From positions 1-64,000 of the forward strand of contig DAOUJL010000029.1 in NCBI GenBank assembly GCA_034422735.1: a stretch of 64,000 nucleotides of DNA, given 5' to 3'. Source of the DNA: CATOSD01 sp034422735 (GTDB lineage: Bacteria; Chloroflexota; Dehalococcoidia; Lucifugimonadales; CATOSD01). A program made the translations under genes and the position numbers. Positions within the stretch are counted from its first letter, which is position 1; the number at the start of each line of letters is the position of its first letter. Below are positions 15,969 to 24,806 of this stretch, one piece after another. The notes under the pieces are model-generated. The model was given only the letters and a program-made list of their open reading frames with translations. It did no database searches and was not told the DNA's origin.

Positions 15969-16131
15969 AACGCTCTCCTCTCAATTCACGATCGTATGGA
16001 CAAACGGTCACGTTGCTTCGCTGTTCACGTAGAAGTCAGCAAGACCCTGAACAGTCACATTGGCTCCACGCTTGCTGGAAATCGGGGGCCTGAGGTCATC
16101 ACCCCAGACCCCCTGACAGGGAGTATTCTGG

Positions 16132-17304
16132 CTAGCCGTGCGGCTCTTCGTTGGTGAAGACTAGGCTGCCAGCCGCCATGAACATGCCGCCCACGCCCTG
16201 GCAGAAGGACACCTTGGCGCCCGCCACCTGGTGCGGCGCTTCGCCGCGCATCTGGCGGATGGACTCCTGCATGGCGTACATGCCGTACATGCCGGAGTGC
16301 GTGTATGACAGCCCGCCGCCGTTGGTGTTCATCGGCAGCTTGCCGCCCGGCGAGGTGTTGCCCTCCTCGATGAACGCTCCGCCCTCTCCGCGCCCGACGA
16401 ACCCCAGGTCCTCCAAGCCGTAGATGGGCAGGTGCGCGAAGGCGTCGTAGACCATCAGGTGGTCGACGTCGTCGTGGGAAATGCCGGACTCCTCGAACGC
16501 CTTGGTGCTGGAAGTGCGGAACGCAGCGGACGTGGTCATGTCGTACATCTGGCTGACCAGCGGGGTCTCGACGGACTCGCCGGTGCCCATTATGTACACC
16601 GGCGGCTTCGGGAAGTCCTTGGCCTTGTCCGCGCTGGTGAGGATGATAGCGCCGCCCGCGTCGGTCACCAGGCAGCACATGAACAGGTTGAACGGGTAGC
16701 AGATCATCCGGCTGTTGAACACGTCCTCGACCGTGATGAGCTCGCCGAACATGGCGCGCGGAACCTTGTTGGACCACTTGCGCTGCGCGACCGCTACCGA
16801 GGCGAGCTGCTCGCGCGTGGTGCCGGTCTCTTTCATGTAGCGCAGCACGCCCATGCCGAACAGGGTGGTCGGGCCGACTGTGCCGTAGGGCGCCTCGAAC
16901 TGGCCGCCCCAGGTGCTGTCCCGACGCGCGCCGCCGGTGAGCGCGCCCATCGGGGGCCGCGTCTCGCCCACGCGGCTGCGACCGCTCTCGGCCATGGTGA
17001 TTAGCGCGGTGTCGCACAGGCCCTCGGCTATGGCCGCGGAGGCGTGGCGCACCTGTATCAGCCAGGATGTGCCGCCCACCGAGGTGTTGTTCACCCAGCG
17101 AGGCACGATGCCCAGGTACTTGGCTAGCTCGGCCGGGGGCACGTTGCTCCCCAGCCCGTCGATGTCGTTCTTGTCGATGCCGCAGTCCTCGATCGCGTTC
17201 AGCGCCGCGTCGACCGCGAGTTGCTGGTAGGTCATGTCGGGGACTACCCCGATCTGGGTTGTCTCGGACGCTCCGATGACCGCTACCTTGTAACGTAGTG
17301 ACAT
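16132..17304 (-). CDS. Thiolase-like / SCP2-type acyl-CoA protein (lipid-transfer or retro-aldolase type)
   Basis: A 390-residue thiolase-fold protein. The canonical active-site Cys of the first half is replaced (SVGGTSWLIQ where thiolases have a Cys-Ala-Ser-Gly), and the GHP motif reads THSG (NGGGLSYTHSGMYGM). The C-terminal FCQGVGG keeps a Cys. This pattern fits non-thiolytic SCP2-like thiolases such as Ltp2, which cleave or handle side-chain acyl-CoA esters together with a DUF35 partner. That partner lies upstream in the same operon (17440-17865, with a 17305-17439 repeat gap). The true substrate is unknown. Confidence 0.8.
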   Translation of the reverse strand: MSLRYKVAVIGASETTQIGVVPDMTYQQLAVDAALNAIEDCGIDKNDIDGLGSNVPPAELAKYLGIVPRWVNNTSVGGTSWLIQVRHASAAIAEGLCDTALITMAESGRSRVGETRPPMGALTGGARRDSTWGGQFEAPYGTVGPTTLFGMGVLRYMKETGTTREQLASVAVAQRKWSNKVPRAMFGELITVEDVFNSRMICYPFNLFMCCLVTDAGGAIILTSADKAKDFPKPPVYIMGTGESVETPLVSQMYDMTTSAAFRTSSTKAFEESGISHDDVDHLMVYDAFAHLPIYGLEDLGFVGRGEGGAFIEEGNTSPGGKLPMNTNGGGLSYTHSGMYGMYAMQESIRQMRGEAPHQVAGAKVSFCQGVGGMFMAAGSLVFTNEEPHG

Positions 17305-17344
17305 GTGGTATTCCTTTGTGTGCTTAGAGTCTGCCTACAGTTTT

Positions 17345-17418
17345 CACCCTCACCTCAATCCTCTCCCATCAAGGGAGAGGAGGATCCAGTGAATCCTCTC
17401 CCATCTAGGGAGAGGAGG
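17345..17418. repeat. Two REP-like palindromes, CTCTCCC type
   Basis: CACCCTCACCTCAATCCTCT followed by CCCATCAAGGGAGAGGAGGA, then a second half-copy CCTCTCCCATCTAGGGAGAG. They fill the space between the DUF35 gene and the thiolase gene of the same operon, where they would form hairpins in the mRNA. Confidence 0.85.
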
Positions 17419-17439
17419 GCCAAATGGAATCGCCTGCCT

Positions 17440-17865
17440 CTAGCCGGCGGGCTTCCACTTGGGGATGGAGATGTCCTCACCGGCCGCGTCCTCGAACGTG
17501 ACCTCGAGCGCCATGTCCAGCACCAGGTTCTCGGGCGTGTTTTCGATGCCGACGATGTTGGACATGATGCGCGGGCCGTCCTCGAGCTGGATGACGGCGA
17601 TGGCGTAGGGAGCGTCTTCCTCGAATCCGGGAGGCGCCCGGTGGTTGATCATGTAGCTGTGGAGCGTGCCCTTGCCGGAGTGTTTGACCAGCGCGACGTC
17701 GCGCGAGAGGCAGACGGGGCATACAAAGCGCGGCGGGAAGAAGGTTTCGCCGCAGGCGTTGCAGCAGGGAATCCACAGTTCGTGCTGCCGCGCCTTGTCC
17801 CAGAACTCCTGGGTCTCCGGCGTGGGAGCCGGCAGCGGCTTCCGATAGGTTTGCTGTTCGGACAT
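17440..17865 (-). CDS. DUF35 OB-fold protein with rubredoxin-like zinc ribbon
   Basis: A 141-residue protein with an N-terminal helical hook (PTPETQEFWDKARQHEL), a zinc ribbon CNAC...CPVC (C-x2-C twice, about residues 34-53) and a C-terminal OB fold (GTLHSYMINHRAP...PYAIAVIQLEDG...). DUF35 proteins bind acyl-CoA and partner with thiolase-like enzymes, as in the Ltp2-ChsH2 retro-aldolase. The adjacent thiolase-like gene supports that arrangement. ATG 17865 follows CTAGGAGGGA. Confidence 0.85.
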   Translation of the reverse strand: MSEQQTYRKPLPAPTPETQEFWDKARQHELWIPCCNACGETFFPPRFVCPVCLSRDVALVKHSGKGTLHSYMINHRAPPGFEEDAPYAIAVIQLEDGPRIMSNIVGIENTPENLVLDMALEVTFEDAAGEDISIPKWKPAG

Positions 17866-17892
17866 AGGCTCGTGTCCCTCCTAGAATGGTGT

Positions 17893-17949
17893 ATGGGCGG
17901 CCCCGCGCTTCAAGCCCAGACGGGCACGACGCGGGCGCCGCCCATTATA
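17893..17949 (-). promoter_or_regulatory. -10-like TATAAT and long hairpin in the leader of the DUF35-thiolase operon
   Basis: On the minus strand TATAAT (17944-17949) is followed at once by an inverted repeat whose arms, GGGCGGCGCCCGCG and CGCGGGGCCGCCC, lie at about 17930-17945 and 17893-17907. The hairpin could end the dipeptidase transcript or structure the new leader. No good -35 is visible, so the promoter is tentative. Confidence 0.4.
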
Positions 17950-17982
17950 TCTGTTGAGACACGGAATTGGTAACGGCGGCGC

Positions 17983-19170
17983 CTACCCGTCCAGTTCCTC
18001 GATCAGCGCCTCGGACGGGCCGCGCTGTTCGCGCAGCCGCAGCGAGACGCGCTCCGTCTGGCGCATCACCCGCAGCACGTTGCCGCCGAGTATCTTCAGC
18101 ACGTCCTCGTCGCTGTACTCGCGGCGGAGCAGTTCGGCGGTCAGTTGCGGGTACTTGGACACGTCCTCCAGGCCGACGGGCGTGGTCGTTACACCGTCCA
18201 GGTCGCCGCCGATGCCCACGTGGTCGATGCCGGCCACGGCGCGGATGTGGTCGATGTGGTCGGCCACCTGAGACAGCGTCGACTCAGGCTCCGGGTTGGC
18301 CGCCTCCCATGCGCGCAGCGCGTCCGCCGCGGCGTCGCTGTCCGCGCCGTGCTCGGCGTTCAGCCGCTCCCGCTCGGCGCGGCGCTGCTGCTCGCGCTGC
18401 ATCACCGCGGGGGAGATGAACGGCGGCACGAAGTTGGCCATCACCACGCCGCCGTTGCCGGTCACGCGCTCCAACACGTCGTCGGGCACGTTGCGCGGGT
18501 GGTCGTTGAGGGCGCGCGCCGACGAGTGGCTGAATATGACCGGCGCATCGGCGGCGTCCAGCGCGTCGCGCATCGTGTCCGGCGAGACGTGAGACAGGTC
18601 CACCAGCATACCGAGCCGGTTCATCTCGCGCACCACCTCGCGCCCGAACGGCGACAGGCCGTTGTTGCGCGGATCGTCGGTGGCGGAGTCGGCCCAGGGC
18701 GTGTTGTCGTTGTGGGTGAGCGTCATGTAGCGCGCGCCGAGGCGGTAGAACATGCGGAGCACGGCGAGCGAGCTGTCGATGGAGTGCCCGCCCTCCATGC
18801 CGATGAGCGACGCGACCCTGCCGGCGCGGAAGGCGCCCTCGACCTGGTCGGCGGTGTGCGCGAGCCGCAGCGCGCCGGGATAAGTGCGCACGAGATTGTG
18901 CACGACGTCTATTTGCTCCATGGTGACGCCCACCGACTCCTCCGGGCTGAGCGAGGACGGCACGTAGACCGACCAGAACTGGCCGCCGACGCCGCCCTCC
19001 CGCAGCCTGGGAATGTCGGTGTGCAACTCGGGCTGGTGCTCATCGATGTCGACCTTGGAAATGGCGCGGTCCACCATCTCGCGGTAGCGCCACGGCAGGT
19101 CGTTGTGGCCGTCGATGAGCGGAATCTGGCGGTGCAGCGCGCGTGCGCGTTCTAGCATCTGGTCTGGCAT
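17983..19170 (-). CDS. Membrane-dipeptidase-family metallopeptidase (M19)
   Basis: A 395-residue zinc dipeptidase of family M19. Ligands visible: H22-x-D24 (LIDGHNDLPW), the bridging Glu in LIGMEGGHS, His in LVDLSHVSPDTM and in VIFSHSSARAL, and Asp in GIGGDLDGVTTTP. These TIM-barrel enzymes hydrolyse L- or D-configured dipeptides and related amides. No signal peptide is seen, so a cytoplasmic location is likely despite the family name. The region around residues 255-300 contains a charged helical insert (QREQQRRAERERL). Confidence 0.9.
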   Translation of the reverse strand: MPDQMLERARALHRQIPLIDGHNDLPWRYREMVDRAISKVDIDEHQPELHTDIPRLREGGVGGQFWSVYVPSSLSPEESVGVTMEQIDVVHNLVRTYPGALRLAHTADQVEGAFRAGRVASLIGMEGGHSIDSSLAVLRMFYRLGARYMTLTHNDNTPWADSATDDPRNNGLSPFGREVVREMNRLGMLVDLSHVSPDTMRDALDAADAPVIFSHSSARALNDHPRNVPDDVLERVTGNGGVVMANFVPPFISPAVMQREQQRRAERERLNAEHGADSDAAADALRAWEAANPEPESTLSQVADHIDHIRAVAGIDHVGIGGDLDGVTTTPVGLEDVSKYPQLTAELLRREYSDEDVLKILGGNVLRVMRQTERVSLRLREQRGPSEALIEELDG

Positions 19171-19221
19171 GGGATGTACCTCCTTGTTTTCAAGGACTCT
19201 CGATTGAGCCTCATACTACGC

Positions 19222-19227
19222 TATAAT
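19222..19227 (+). promoter_or_regulatory. -10-like TATAAT upstream of the second Uma2 gene
   Basis: TATAAT lies 42 bp before the ATG at 19270 in the divergent gap after the dipeptidase start. A matching -35 is not clear. Confidence 0.35.
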
Positions 19228-19269
19228 GAGGCGCATAGTGTACGCTACACGGCCCGTTGGAGGCTTGCC

Positions 19270-20043
19270 ATGGCAGCGAGCAAAGTGTCCCCGGTGACGA
19301 CAGCGCTTCCGAGCATCTTCTACGAGGATCCGGAGCCGGTAGAGGACGGGATGCAGCAAGCGCCAATCATAGTCAACATAGCCCACATGCTCACGGCTTA
19401 CTTTACGGGTGAGCCTGAGGTTTTCGTTTCGGCGGGTGGGTTCATCTTCTACGACCCTGCCGACGGCAACCGGCGCATTGCCCCGGACTTGTTCATCGCC
19501 TTCGACGTGGACGTCGAGGGCATCCGGCTGAACCTGCCCAACTACTTGATGTGGCAAGTCGGCAAGCCGTCCGACTTCGTGATTGAAGTTGCGTCGCCAA
19601 GCACTGCGTCCAATGACCTGGGGCACAAGCGCGACCTGTACGCTCGGCTGGGCATATCCGAGTATTGGAGACTGGACCCGACTGGGGGCGACCTGTACGG
19701 CCAACCGCTGAGCGGCGAACGACTGGAGGGTGGCGACTACCGCCCTTGCGAGCTGAACACCGATGCGGACGGTACGCTCTGGGCGTACAGCGAGGTTCTC
19801 GGCCTGCGCTTTTGCCGGGACTTTGAGATGGAGAACCAGTTCGACGTCCGCGACCCCGCGACGGGGCGGACGATTGACGCCGCGGCGGTCGAGCGGGCGG
19901 CGCGGCTGGCGGAACGGGATAGATTGCGAGAGGCGCAGGATGAACTGTTGGCTGAACGGTCGGCGCGACTTGCGGCCGAGGCTCGCGAAAGGGATCTGCG
20001 CGCCGAAATCGAGCGACTACGCCGCCGGCAACCCGAAGCCTGA
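19270..20043 (+). CDS. Uma2-family putative nuclease with C-terminal coiled coil
   Basis: A 257-residue protein. Residues ~50-180 form the Uma2 (DUF820) domain: RIAPDLFIAFDV (Asp), DFVIEVASPST (Glu), LGHKRDLYARLGISEYWRLDP (Lys plus EYWRLDP). The last ~65 residues are a highly charged helix (RAARLAERDRLREAQDELLA and on), a probable coiled coil. ATG 19270 follows TTGGAGG. Its domain is distinct in sequence from the Uma2 gene at 6058, so they are not recent duplicates. The function of the family is unresolved. Confidence 0.82.
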   Translation: MAASKVSPVTTALPSIFYEDPEPVEDGMQQAPIIVNIAHMLTAYFTGEPEVFVSAGGFIFYDPADGNRRIAPDLFIAFDVDVEGIRLNLPNYLMWQVGKPSDFVIEVASPSTASNDLGHKRDLYARLGISEYWRLDPTGGDLYGQPLSGERLEGGDYRPCELNTDADGTLWAYSEVLGLRFCRDFEMENQFDVRDPATGRTIDAAAVERAARLAERDRLREAQDELLAERSARLAAEARERDLRAEIERLRRRQPEA

Positions 20044-20075
20044 CGCCCAAGGGGGGAGGCGGGGCCAGCTACGGG

Positions 20076-20921
20076 CTATACCGGCCCGAACCACTCCGTG
20101 AAGCGGGCGGCTGCTTTCTCGTCGCCCTCGAACGACAGACGTCCGCGTCGCACCGAGCGTGCGAACGGCAGCCGTCCCATGCAGAACAGCAGGTAGGTAT
20201 CGGTGTCGCACGCGAACGTTACGTCCGCAGGCCCGTCGCCGGCGTCCTCCACGCTGAAGCCGTCGCCGCGCACGATCACGTCCTGGGCCGCCGCGCCGCC
20301 GTCGGTCAGCGCGAATCTGTAAGTGACCGGCGCGGCCAGCGGCTCGCCCGCGCGAAACGCCGCCGACAGCCAGTTGGGAAGCCACTCGCGCAGGAAGGGT
20401 AGGGCGCTGTCCGGCAGCGTGGTCGACCTGTCGAAAGCGTAGCGTATGTCCCAGCCGTGCACGGCAAGCTCCAGCGTACGGACGTCGACCAGTCGAGACA
20501 CCGGCATCACGCCCGCCGGGTGGAACGCGGGCGCGTCCATGGCGTCGGCGTCGAGCTCGGTCAGCACGTTGCTGAGCCGCTTGCAGCTCGCGTTGAATTC
20601 GGGAAACAGGTCCTCGTTGTACGTCTCGCGCAGCGACACCAGGTCCGCGGTGGCGTCTTCGCCGTCGAGGCTGCGGTAGCCCATGGGCGGCGACGTCTGG
20701 CCCTTCAGGGCGCGCGCGATGCTGAGCGAGAGCATGTTCGCGCCGACGACGAGGTGGGTGATCACGTCCGCCAGCTTCCAGCCGGCGCACGGGCTGCCGT
20801 ACTGTGCGGCGTTGCGCCATACGTCGTCCGGCAGCGTGTGGATGTGCGCGGCCAGCCCGTTGGACAGCTCGCGCACCAGGTTGACGCGAGCCCTCGTCTG
20901 CCGCGCGCGCGCCAGCGTCAT
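20076..20921 (-). CDS. Maleylpyruvate isomerase/mycothiol-dependent (MDMPI/DinB-like) family protein
   Basis: A 281-residue, two-domain protein. The N-terminal ~170 residues form a DinB/MDMPI four-helix bundle, with likely metal-binding His in KLADVITHLVVG and in TLELAVHGWDIRYA. The C-terminal domain (PVTYRFALTDGG...VTFACDTDTYLLFCMGRLP) resembles the SCP2-like MDMPI C-terminal domain. Family members use small-molecule thiols such as mycothiol or bacillithiol. Which thiol is used here is unknown. It begins 4 bp after the gapA stop on the same strand, so it is probably cotranscribed with gapA. Confidence 0.8.
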   Translation of the reverse strand: MTLARARQTRARVNLVRELSNGLAAHIHTLPDDVWRNAAQYGSPCAGWKLADVITHLVVGANMLSLSIARALKGQTSPPMGYRSLDGEDATADLVSLRETYNEDLFPEFNASCKRLSNVLTELDADAMDAPAFHPAGVMPVSRLVDVRTLELAVHGWDIRYAFDRSTTLPDSALPFLREWLPNWLSAAFRAGEPLAAPVTYRFALTDGGAAAQDVIVRGDGFSVEDAGDGPADVTFACDTDTYLLFCMGRLPFARSVRRGRLSFEGDEKAAARFTEWFGPV

Positions 20922-20925
20922 GGGG

Positions 20926-21939
<1,014 letters not shown>

Positions 21940-21971
21940 GGTGGAAACCCCCTGTCGTTTTGCCGATTGAT

Positions 21972-22010
21972 GCCGGCGGCCAAACACGCCGCCAGCCGGT
22001 GCCCATTATA
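21972..22010 (-). promoter_or_regulatory. gapA leader: -10-like TATAAT and inverted repeat
   Basis: On the minus strand TATAAT (22005-22010) is followed by an imperfect inverted repeat, CCGGCTGGCGGC / GCCGCCGGC, separated by GTGTTTG. The hairpin would form at the 5' end of the gapA mRNA. The -35 region is weak. Confidence 0.4.
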
Positions 22011-22055
22011 GCGGCACGCGCCCCTTCATGCCATTTCGGGCGCGGCCGAGGACCC

Positions 22056-22349
22056 CTACGCTTGCTCCAGCCAGTGGTCGTACAGGTCCGCCGTGATGGT
22101 GTCGTCCGCCGGGCCGGTGTAGTCGGGCCAGACGTCGGACTGCGCGAACTCGACGCGGTACAGCGCCCGCCTCGGCAGGCCGTCGCCGCCGTGGGCCAGC
22201 GACTCCGGGTTGCGGAACACGCCGCACACCACGGTCACGCGGCCCGTCTTGCCTTTCACGAACCAGGGCGTCCGGTGGTGCACCGGCGGCGTGTCGTCCC
22301 GCACCCGCACCCGATCGCCGGGGCCGTATCTCCTGTGCTCGCTACCCAC
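22056..22349 (-). CDS. Nitrile hydratase beta subunit, C-terminal-domain protein (split gene 2)
   Basis: A 97-residue protein equal to the C-terminal SH3-like barrel of nitrile hydratase beta: YGPGDRVRVRDDTPPVHHRT, PWFVKGKTGRVTVVCGVFRN, ALYRVEFAQSDVWPDY. Thiocyanate hydrolase also has this domain as a separate chain. It starts 3 bp after the stop of the N-terminal-half gene. The metal-binding alpha subunit (Cys-rich claw) is not found in the window, so activity as a hydratase or hydrolase depends on a distant alpha gene. Confidence 0.85.
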   Translation of the reverse strand: MGSEHRRYGPGDRVRVRDDTPPVHHRTPWFVKGKTGRVTVVCGVFRNPESLAHGGDGLPRRALYRVEFAQSDVWPDYTGPADDTITADLYDHWLEQA

Positions 22350-22352
22350 GCG

Positions 22353-22655
22353 TCACCCCCAGCGCTCTTCCAGGGACTTCACCTTGCCGTTCACCTCGTC
22401 GGGCGAGATCACGCCCTTCTCAACCAGGACGGTCTCCATCGAGGCGGCCCAGCGTTCGTAGTAGGAAAGCGCCTCGTACTCGCCTGGCGGAATCGCCTCG
22501 ATGCCGCGGCGCATCTCGTCCACCGTCATCAGCCCCGCTGAGCGCACGGCACCCATCACCGCGGCGGTCTGGCGCTCCCAGTCGGCCCACTCGTGCTCGG
22601 CGCGGTCGATCGGATCGTCTGTGGGTACTCCGCCCACGTCGTGTGGTCCAGTCAT
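22353..22655 (-). CDS. Nitrile hydratase beta subunit, N-terminal-domain protein (split gene 1)
   Basis: A 100-residue protein matching the helical N-terminal half of nitrile hydratase beta or the nitrile-hydratase accessory domain: the start MTGPHDVGG, HEWADWERQTAAVMGAV, DEMRRGIEAIPPGEYEALSY, YERWAASMETVLVEKGVIS. ATG 22655 follows GAAGGAGA. The frame stays open upstream to 22814 but overlaps the divergent cobalamin adenosyltransferase promoter and is unlikely to be coding. With the next gene it makes a complete but split beta subunit. Confidence 0.82.
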   Translation of the reverse strand: MTGPHDVGGVPTDDPIDRAEHEWADWERQTAAVMGAVRSAGLMTVDEMRRGIEAIPPGEYEALSYYERWAASMETVLVEKGVISPDEVNGKVKSLEERWG

Positions 22656-22772
22656 AGGCTCGTCTCCTTCGCGCTCGTTGCTCACACGCTGCACAGTCGA
22701 AGTTTTGCACAGGGCCAATTGGCCGGTCAAGCTGCCCGCCGAGCCCAGCCCACGGCCGGGGCGTCGACCTGC

Positions 22773-22778
22773 TATAAT
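22773..22778 (+). promoter_or_regulatory. -10-like TATAAT of the cobalamin adenosyltransferase-his operon
   Basis: TATAAT lies 20 bp upstream of the ATG at 22799, with CGGAGG between. The leader would be nearly absent. No clear -35 is seen. Confidence 0.4.
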
Positions 22779-22798
22779 TTTCGCTCGGAGGCTTCCCC

Positions 22799-23356
22799 AT
22801 GCGCATCTACACACGCTCCGGCGACGACGGCACTACCGGCCTGCTGTTCGGCGGGCGCGTTCCCAAGACCCACCCGCGCTGCGAGGCATACGGAGAGGCC
22901 GACCACGCCGTTTCGGCCATGGGCCTCGCTCGCGCTCTCTCCAACGACCGGCGGGTGAAGGAGATCCTGCTGCTGGCCCAGCGCGAGATGTTCACCGTCG
23001 AGTCGGAGCTCGCCACCGACGACGAGAACTACCAGCTCTTCACCGACACCTTCCACGCCATTTCCGCCGAGAACGTCGAGCACCTGGAGAGTCTCATCGA
23101 CGAGCTCAAGGACGAGGTCGAACTGCCGCTCAAGTTCATCATCCCCGGCGCGTCGGCCGCGTCCAGCGCGCTCGACCTGGCGCGGACCGCGCTGCGCGGC
23201 GCCGAACGCCGCATGGTCGCGCTCGACGAGCAGGGGATGGTCTCGAATCCCGAGCTGCTGCGCTACGTCAACCGGCTCTCGGACCTGCTGTTCATCCTGG
23301 CCCGGTACGAGGACAGGGAGCTGCCGGTCGACGCGGTGACTGGCACCCGGATCTGA
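22799..23356 (+). CDS. Cob(I)yrinic acid a,c-diamide adenosyltransferase, PduO type
   Basis: A 185-residue ATP:cobalamin adenosyltransferase that attaches the 5'-deoxyadenosyl group of ATP to cob(I)alamin. N-terminal YTRSGDDGTTGLLFGGRVPK is the ATP-binding loop. ARTALRGAERRMV carries the conserved R-x-x-E-R pattern, and NRLSDLLFILAR is the C-terminal helix that contacts cobalamin. CGGAGG precedes the ATG. hisH begins 4 bp downstream, so the gene heads the his cluster transcript. Confidence 0.92.
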   Translation: MRIYTRSGDDGTTGLLFGGRVPKTHPRCEAYGEADHAVSAMGLARALSNDRRVKEILLLAQREMFTVESELATDDENYQLFTDTFHAISAENVEHLESLIDELKDEVELPLKFIIPGASAASSALDLARTALRGAERRMVALDEQGMVSNPELLRYVNRLSDLLFILARYEDRELPVDAVTGTRI

Positions 23357-23360
23357 TGCC

Positions 23361-23990
23361 GTGAGCGCCCCCAACATCGCGGTGATCGACTACCAGGCGG
23401 GCAACCTGCGCAGCGTGCAGAAGGCGCTGGAGCGGTTCGGCGCCCGCGCCGCCATCACCAGCGACCCCGCCGACGTCGAGCGAGCGGACGGCGTCGTCTT
23501 TCCCGGCCAGGGCGCCAACGACTCGTCGATGCGCCATCTCCGGGCGGGCGGACTCGTCGAGCCGATCCAGGCGTTCATTCGCGGCGGCAGGCCGTTCCTG
23601 GGCGTCTGCCTCGGCCTCCAGTTGCTGCTGGAGGGCTCGGACGAGGGCGTTGAGCCCGGCCTGGGCGTGCTCGCGGGCCGCGTCCGCCGGCTGGGTCCTG
23701 GCCTCAAGGTGCCGCACATGGGCTGGAACAGCGTCGACTTCCGCGTCGAGCATCCGCTGCTCCAGGGCATACCCAACGGCTCCCACTTCTACTTCGTTCA
23801 CAGCTACTACGCCGACCCCACGGACAGGGGCGTGGTGGCCGGCTACACCAGCTACGGCGTGGACTTCTGCAGCGCCGCCGCCTGGCGCAACGTGTTCGCC
23901 ATCCAGTTCCACCCCGAAAAGAGCGGCGACGTGGGCCTTCGCCTCTACCGCAACTTCGTCGATCTCGTGAAGGACGGGGCGTGGAAATAA
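23361..23990 (+). CDS. hisH: Imidazole glycerol phosphate synthase, glutamine amidotransferase subunit
   Basis: A 209-residue class I glutaminase that supplies ammonia to HisF in histidine synthesis. C83 in GVCLGLQLLLEGS is the nucleophile. H184 and E186 in FHPEKSG complete the triad. VPHMGWN and YFVHSYY are HisH signatures. The start is GTG 23361. It overlaps hisA by 10 bp. Confidence 0.95.
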   Translation: MSAPNIAVIDYQAGNLRSVQKALERFGARAAITSDPADVERADGVVFPGQGANDSSMRHLRAGGLVEPIQAFIRGGRPFLGVCLGLQLLLEGSDEGVEPGLGVLAGRVRRLGPGLKVPHMGWNSVDFRVEHPLLQGIPNGSHFYFVHSYYADPTDRGVVAGYTSYGVDFCSAAAWRNVFAIQFHPEKSGDVGLRLYRNFVDLVKDGAWK

Positions 23991-24706
23991 TCCCCGCGAT
24001 AGACCTGCGCGGCGGCCGGTGCGTGCGGCTGTACCAGGGCGACTACGCCCGCGAGACGGTGTACTCGGACGCGCCCGCGGATGTCGCCGCGCGCTGGATC
24101 GAGGCCGGCGCGTCCCGTCTGCACGTGGTGGACCTGGACGGCGCGAAAGCCGGAGAGCCGGTGAACCTGCCGGCCATCCAGAGCATCGCCGCCGCGTCCA
24201 CAGTGCCGGTGCAGCTCGGCGGCGGCATACGCTCGCTGGAGTCCGCGCAAGCCGCGCTCGACCTGGGCGTGGACCGCGTGCTGACCGGCACCGCCGCGGT
24301 GAGCGACCCGGACGCCGTCGCGGCCATGTGCGACGCGCTCGGCGCCGAGGCGGTCGTGGTGAGCGTGGACGCCCGCGACGGCCTGGTCGCGCTGGACGGC
24401 TGGACGCGCGGCACCCGCGTGCGGGCCGCGGACCTGATGCGCCGCATGGCCGGGCAGGGCGTGATACGCTTCCTGTACACCGACATAGCGCGGGACGGCA
24501 CGCTGTCCGGTCCCAACTACGCCGCCATCGAGGCGCTGCGGGACGAGGTGAGCGCCGGGCTGATTGCGGCCGGCGGCATCTCGTCGGTGGAGCACCTGCT
24601 GCGGCTCCGGGACATCGGGGTGGAGGCCGCTGTCGTGGGCAAGGCGCTGTACACGGGCGACGTGAGCCTGACGGACGCTATTCGGAGCATGACACCCCCA
24701 TCCTAA
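23981..24706 (+). CDS. hisA: ProFAR isomerase (HisA)
   Basis: A 241-residue (beta/alpha)8 barrel that isomerises N'-[(5'-phosphoribosyl)formimino]-5-aminoimidazole-4-carboxamide ribotide to its ribulosyl form. Catalytic D8 (IIPAIDLRGG) and D130 (VVSVDARDG) are present, as are LGGGIRS and AAGGISS phosphate sites. The start is GTG 23981 inside hisH. The last four codons and the TAA stop (24704-24706) come from a type-1 palindromic repeat, so the C-terminus TPPS is repeat-encoded. Confidence 0.95.
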   Translation: MEIIPAIDLRGGRCVRLYQGDYARETVYSDAPADVAARWIEAGASRLHVVDLDGAKAGEPVNLPAIQSIAAASTVPVQLGGGIRSLESAQAALDLGVDRVLTGTAAVSDPDAVAAMCDALGAEAVVVSVDARDGLVALDGWTRGTRVRAADLMRRMAGQGVIRFLYTDIARDGTLSGPNYAAIEALRDEVSAGLIAAGGISSVEHLLRLRDIGVEAAVVGKALYTGDVSLTDAIRSMTPPS

Positions 24707-24772
24707 CCTTCCCCCGTCAAGGGGGAAGGGACGAACAAAGCTCCCAGCCTTCCCCCTGCGAGGGGGAAGGGA
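24693..24772. repeat. Two REP-like palindromes, type 1, the first entering hisA
   Basis: CACCCCCATCCTAACCTTCC with a CCCCGTCAAGGGGG hairpin, then CCTTCCCCCTGCGAGGGGGA as a second, partial copy. The first overlaps the last 14 bp of hisA and provides its stop codon. Confidence 0.88.
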
Positions 24773-24806
24773 CAGACGAATCAACCACACCATAAGGACC
24801 ATACCC

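Noticed and set aside
19174..19269. Extended start of the second Uma2 protein at 19174
   Set aside because: The segment contains the TATAAT and lacks a ribosome site. TTGGAGG precedes ATG 19270.
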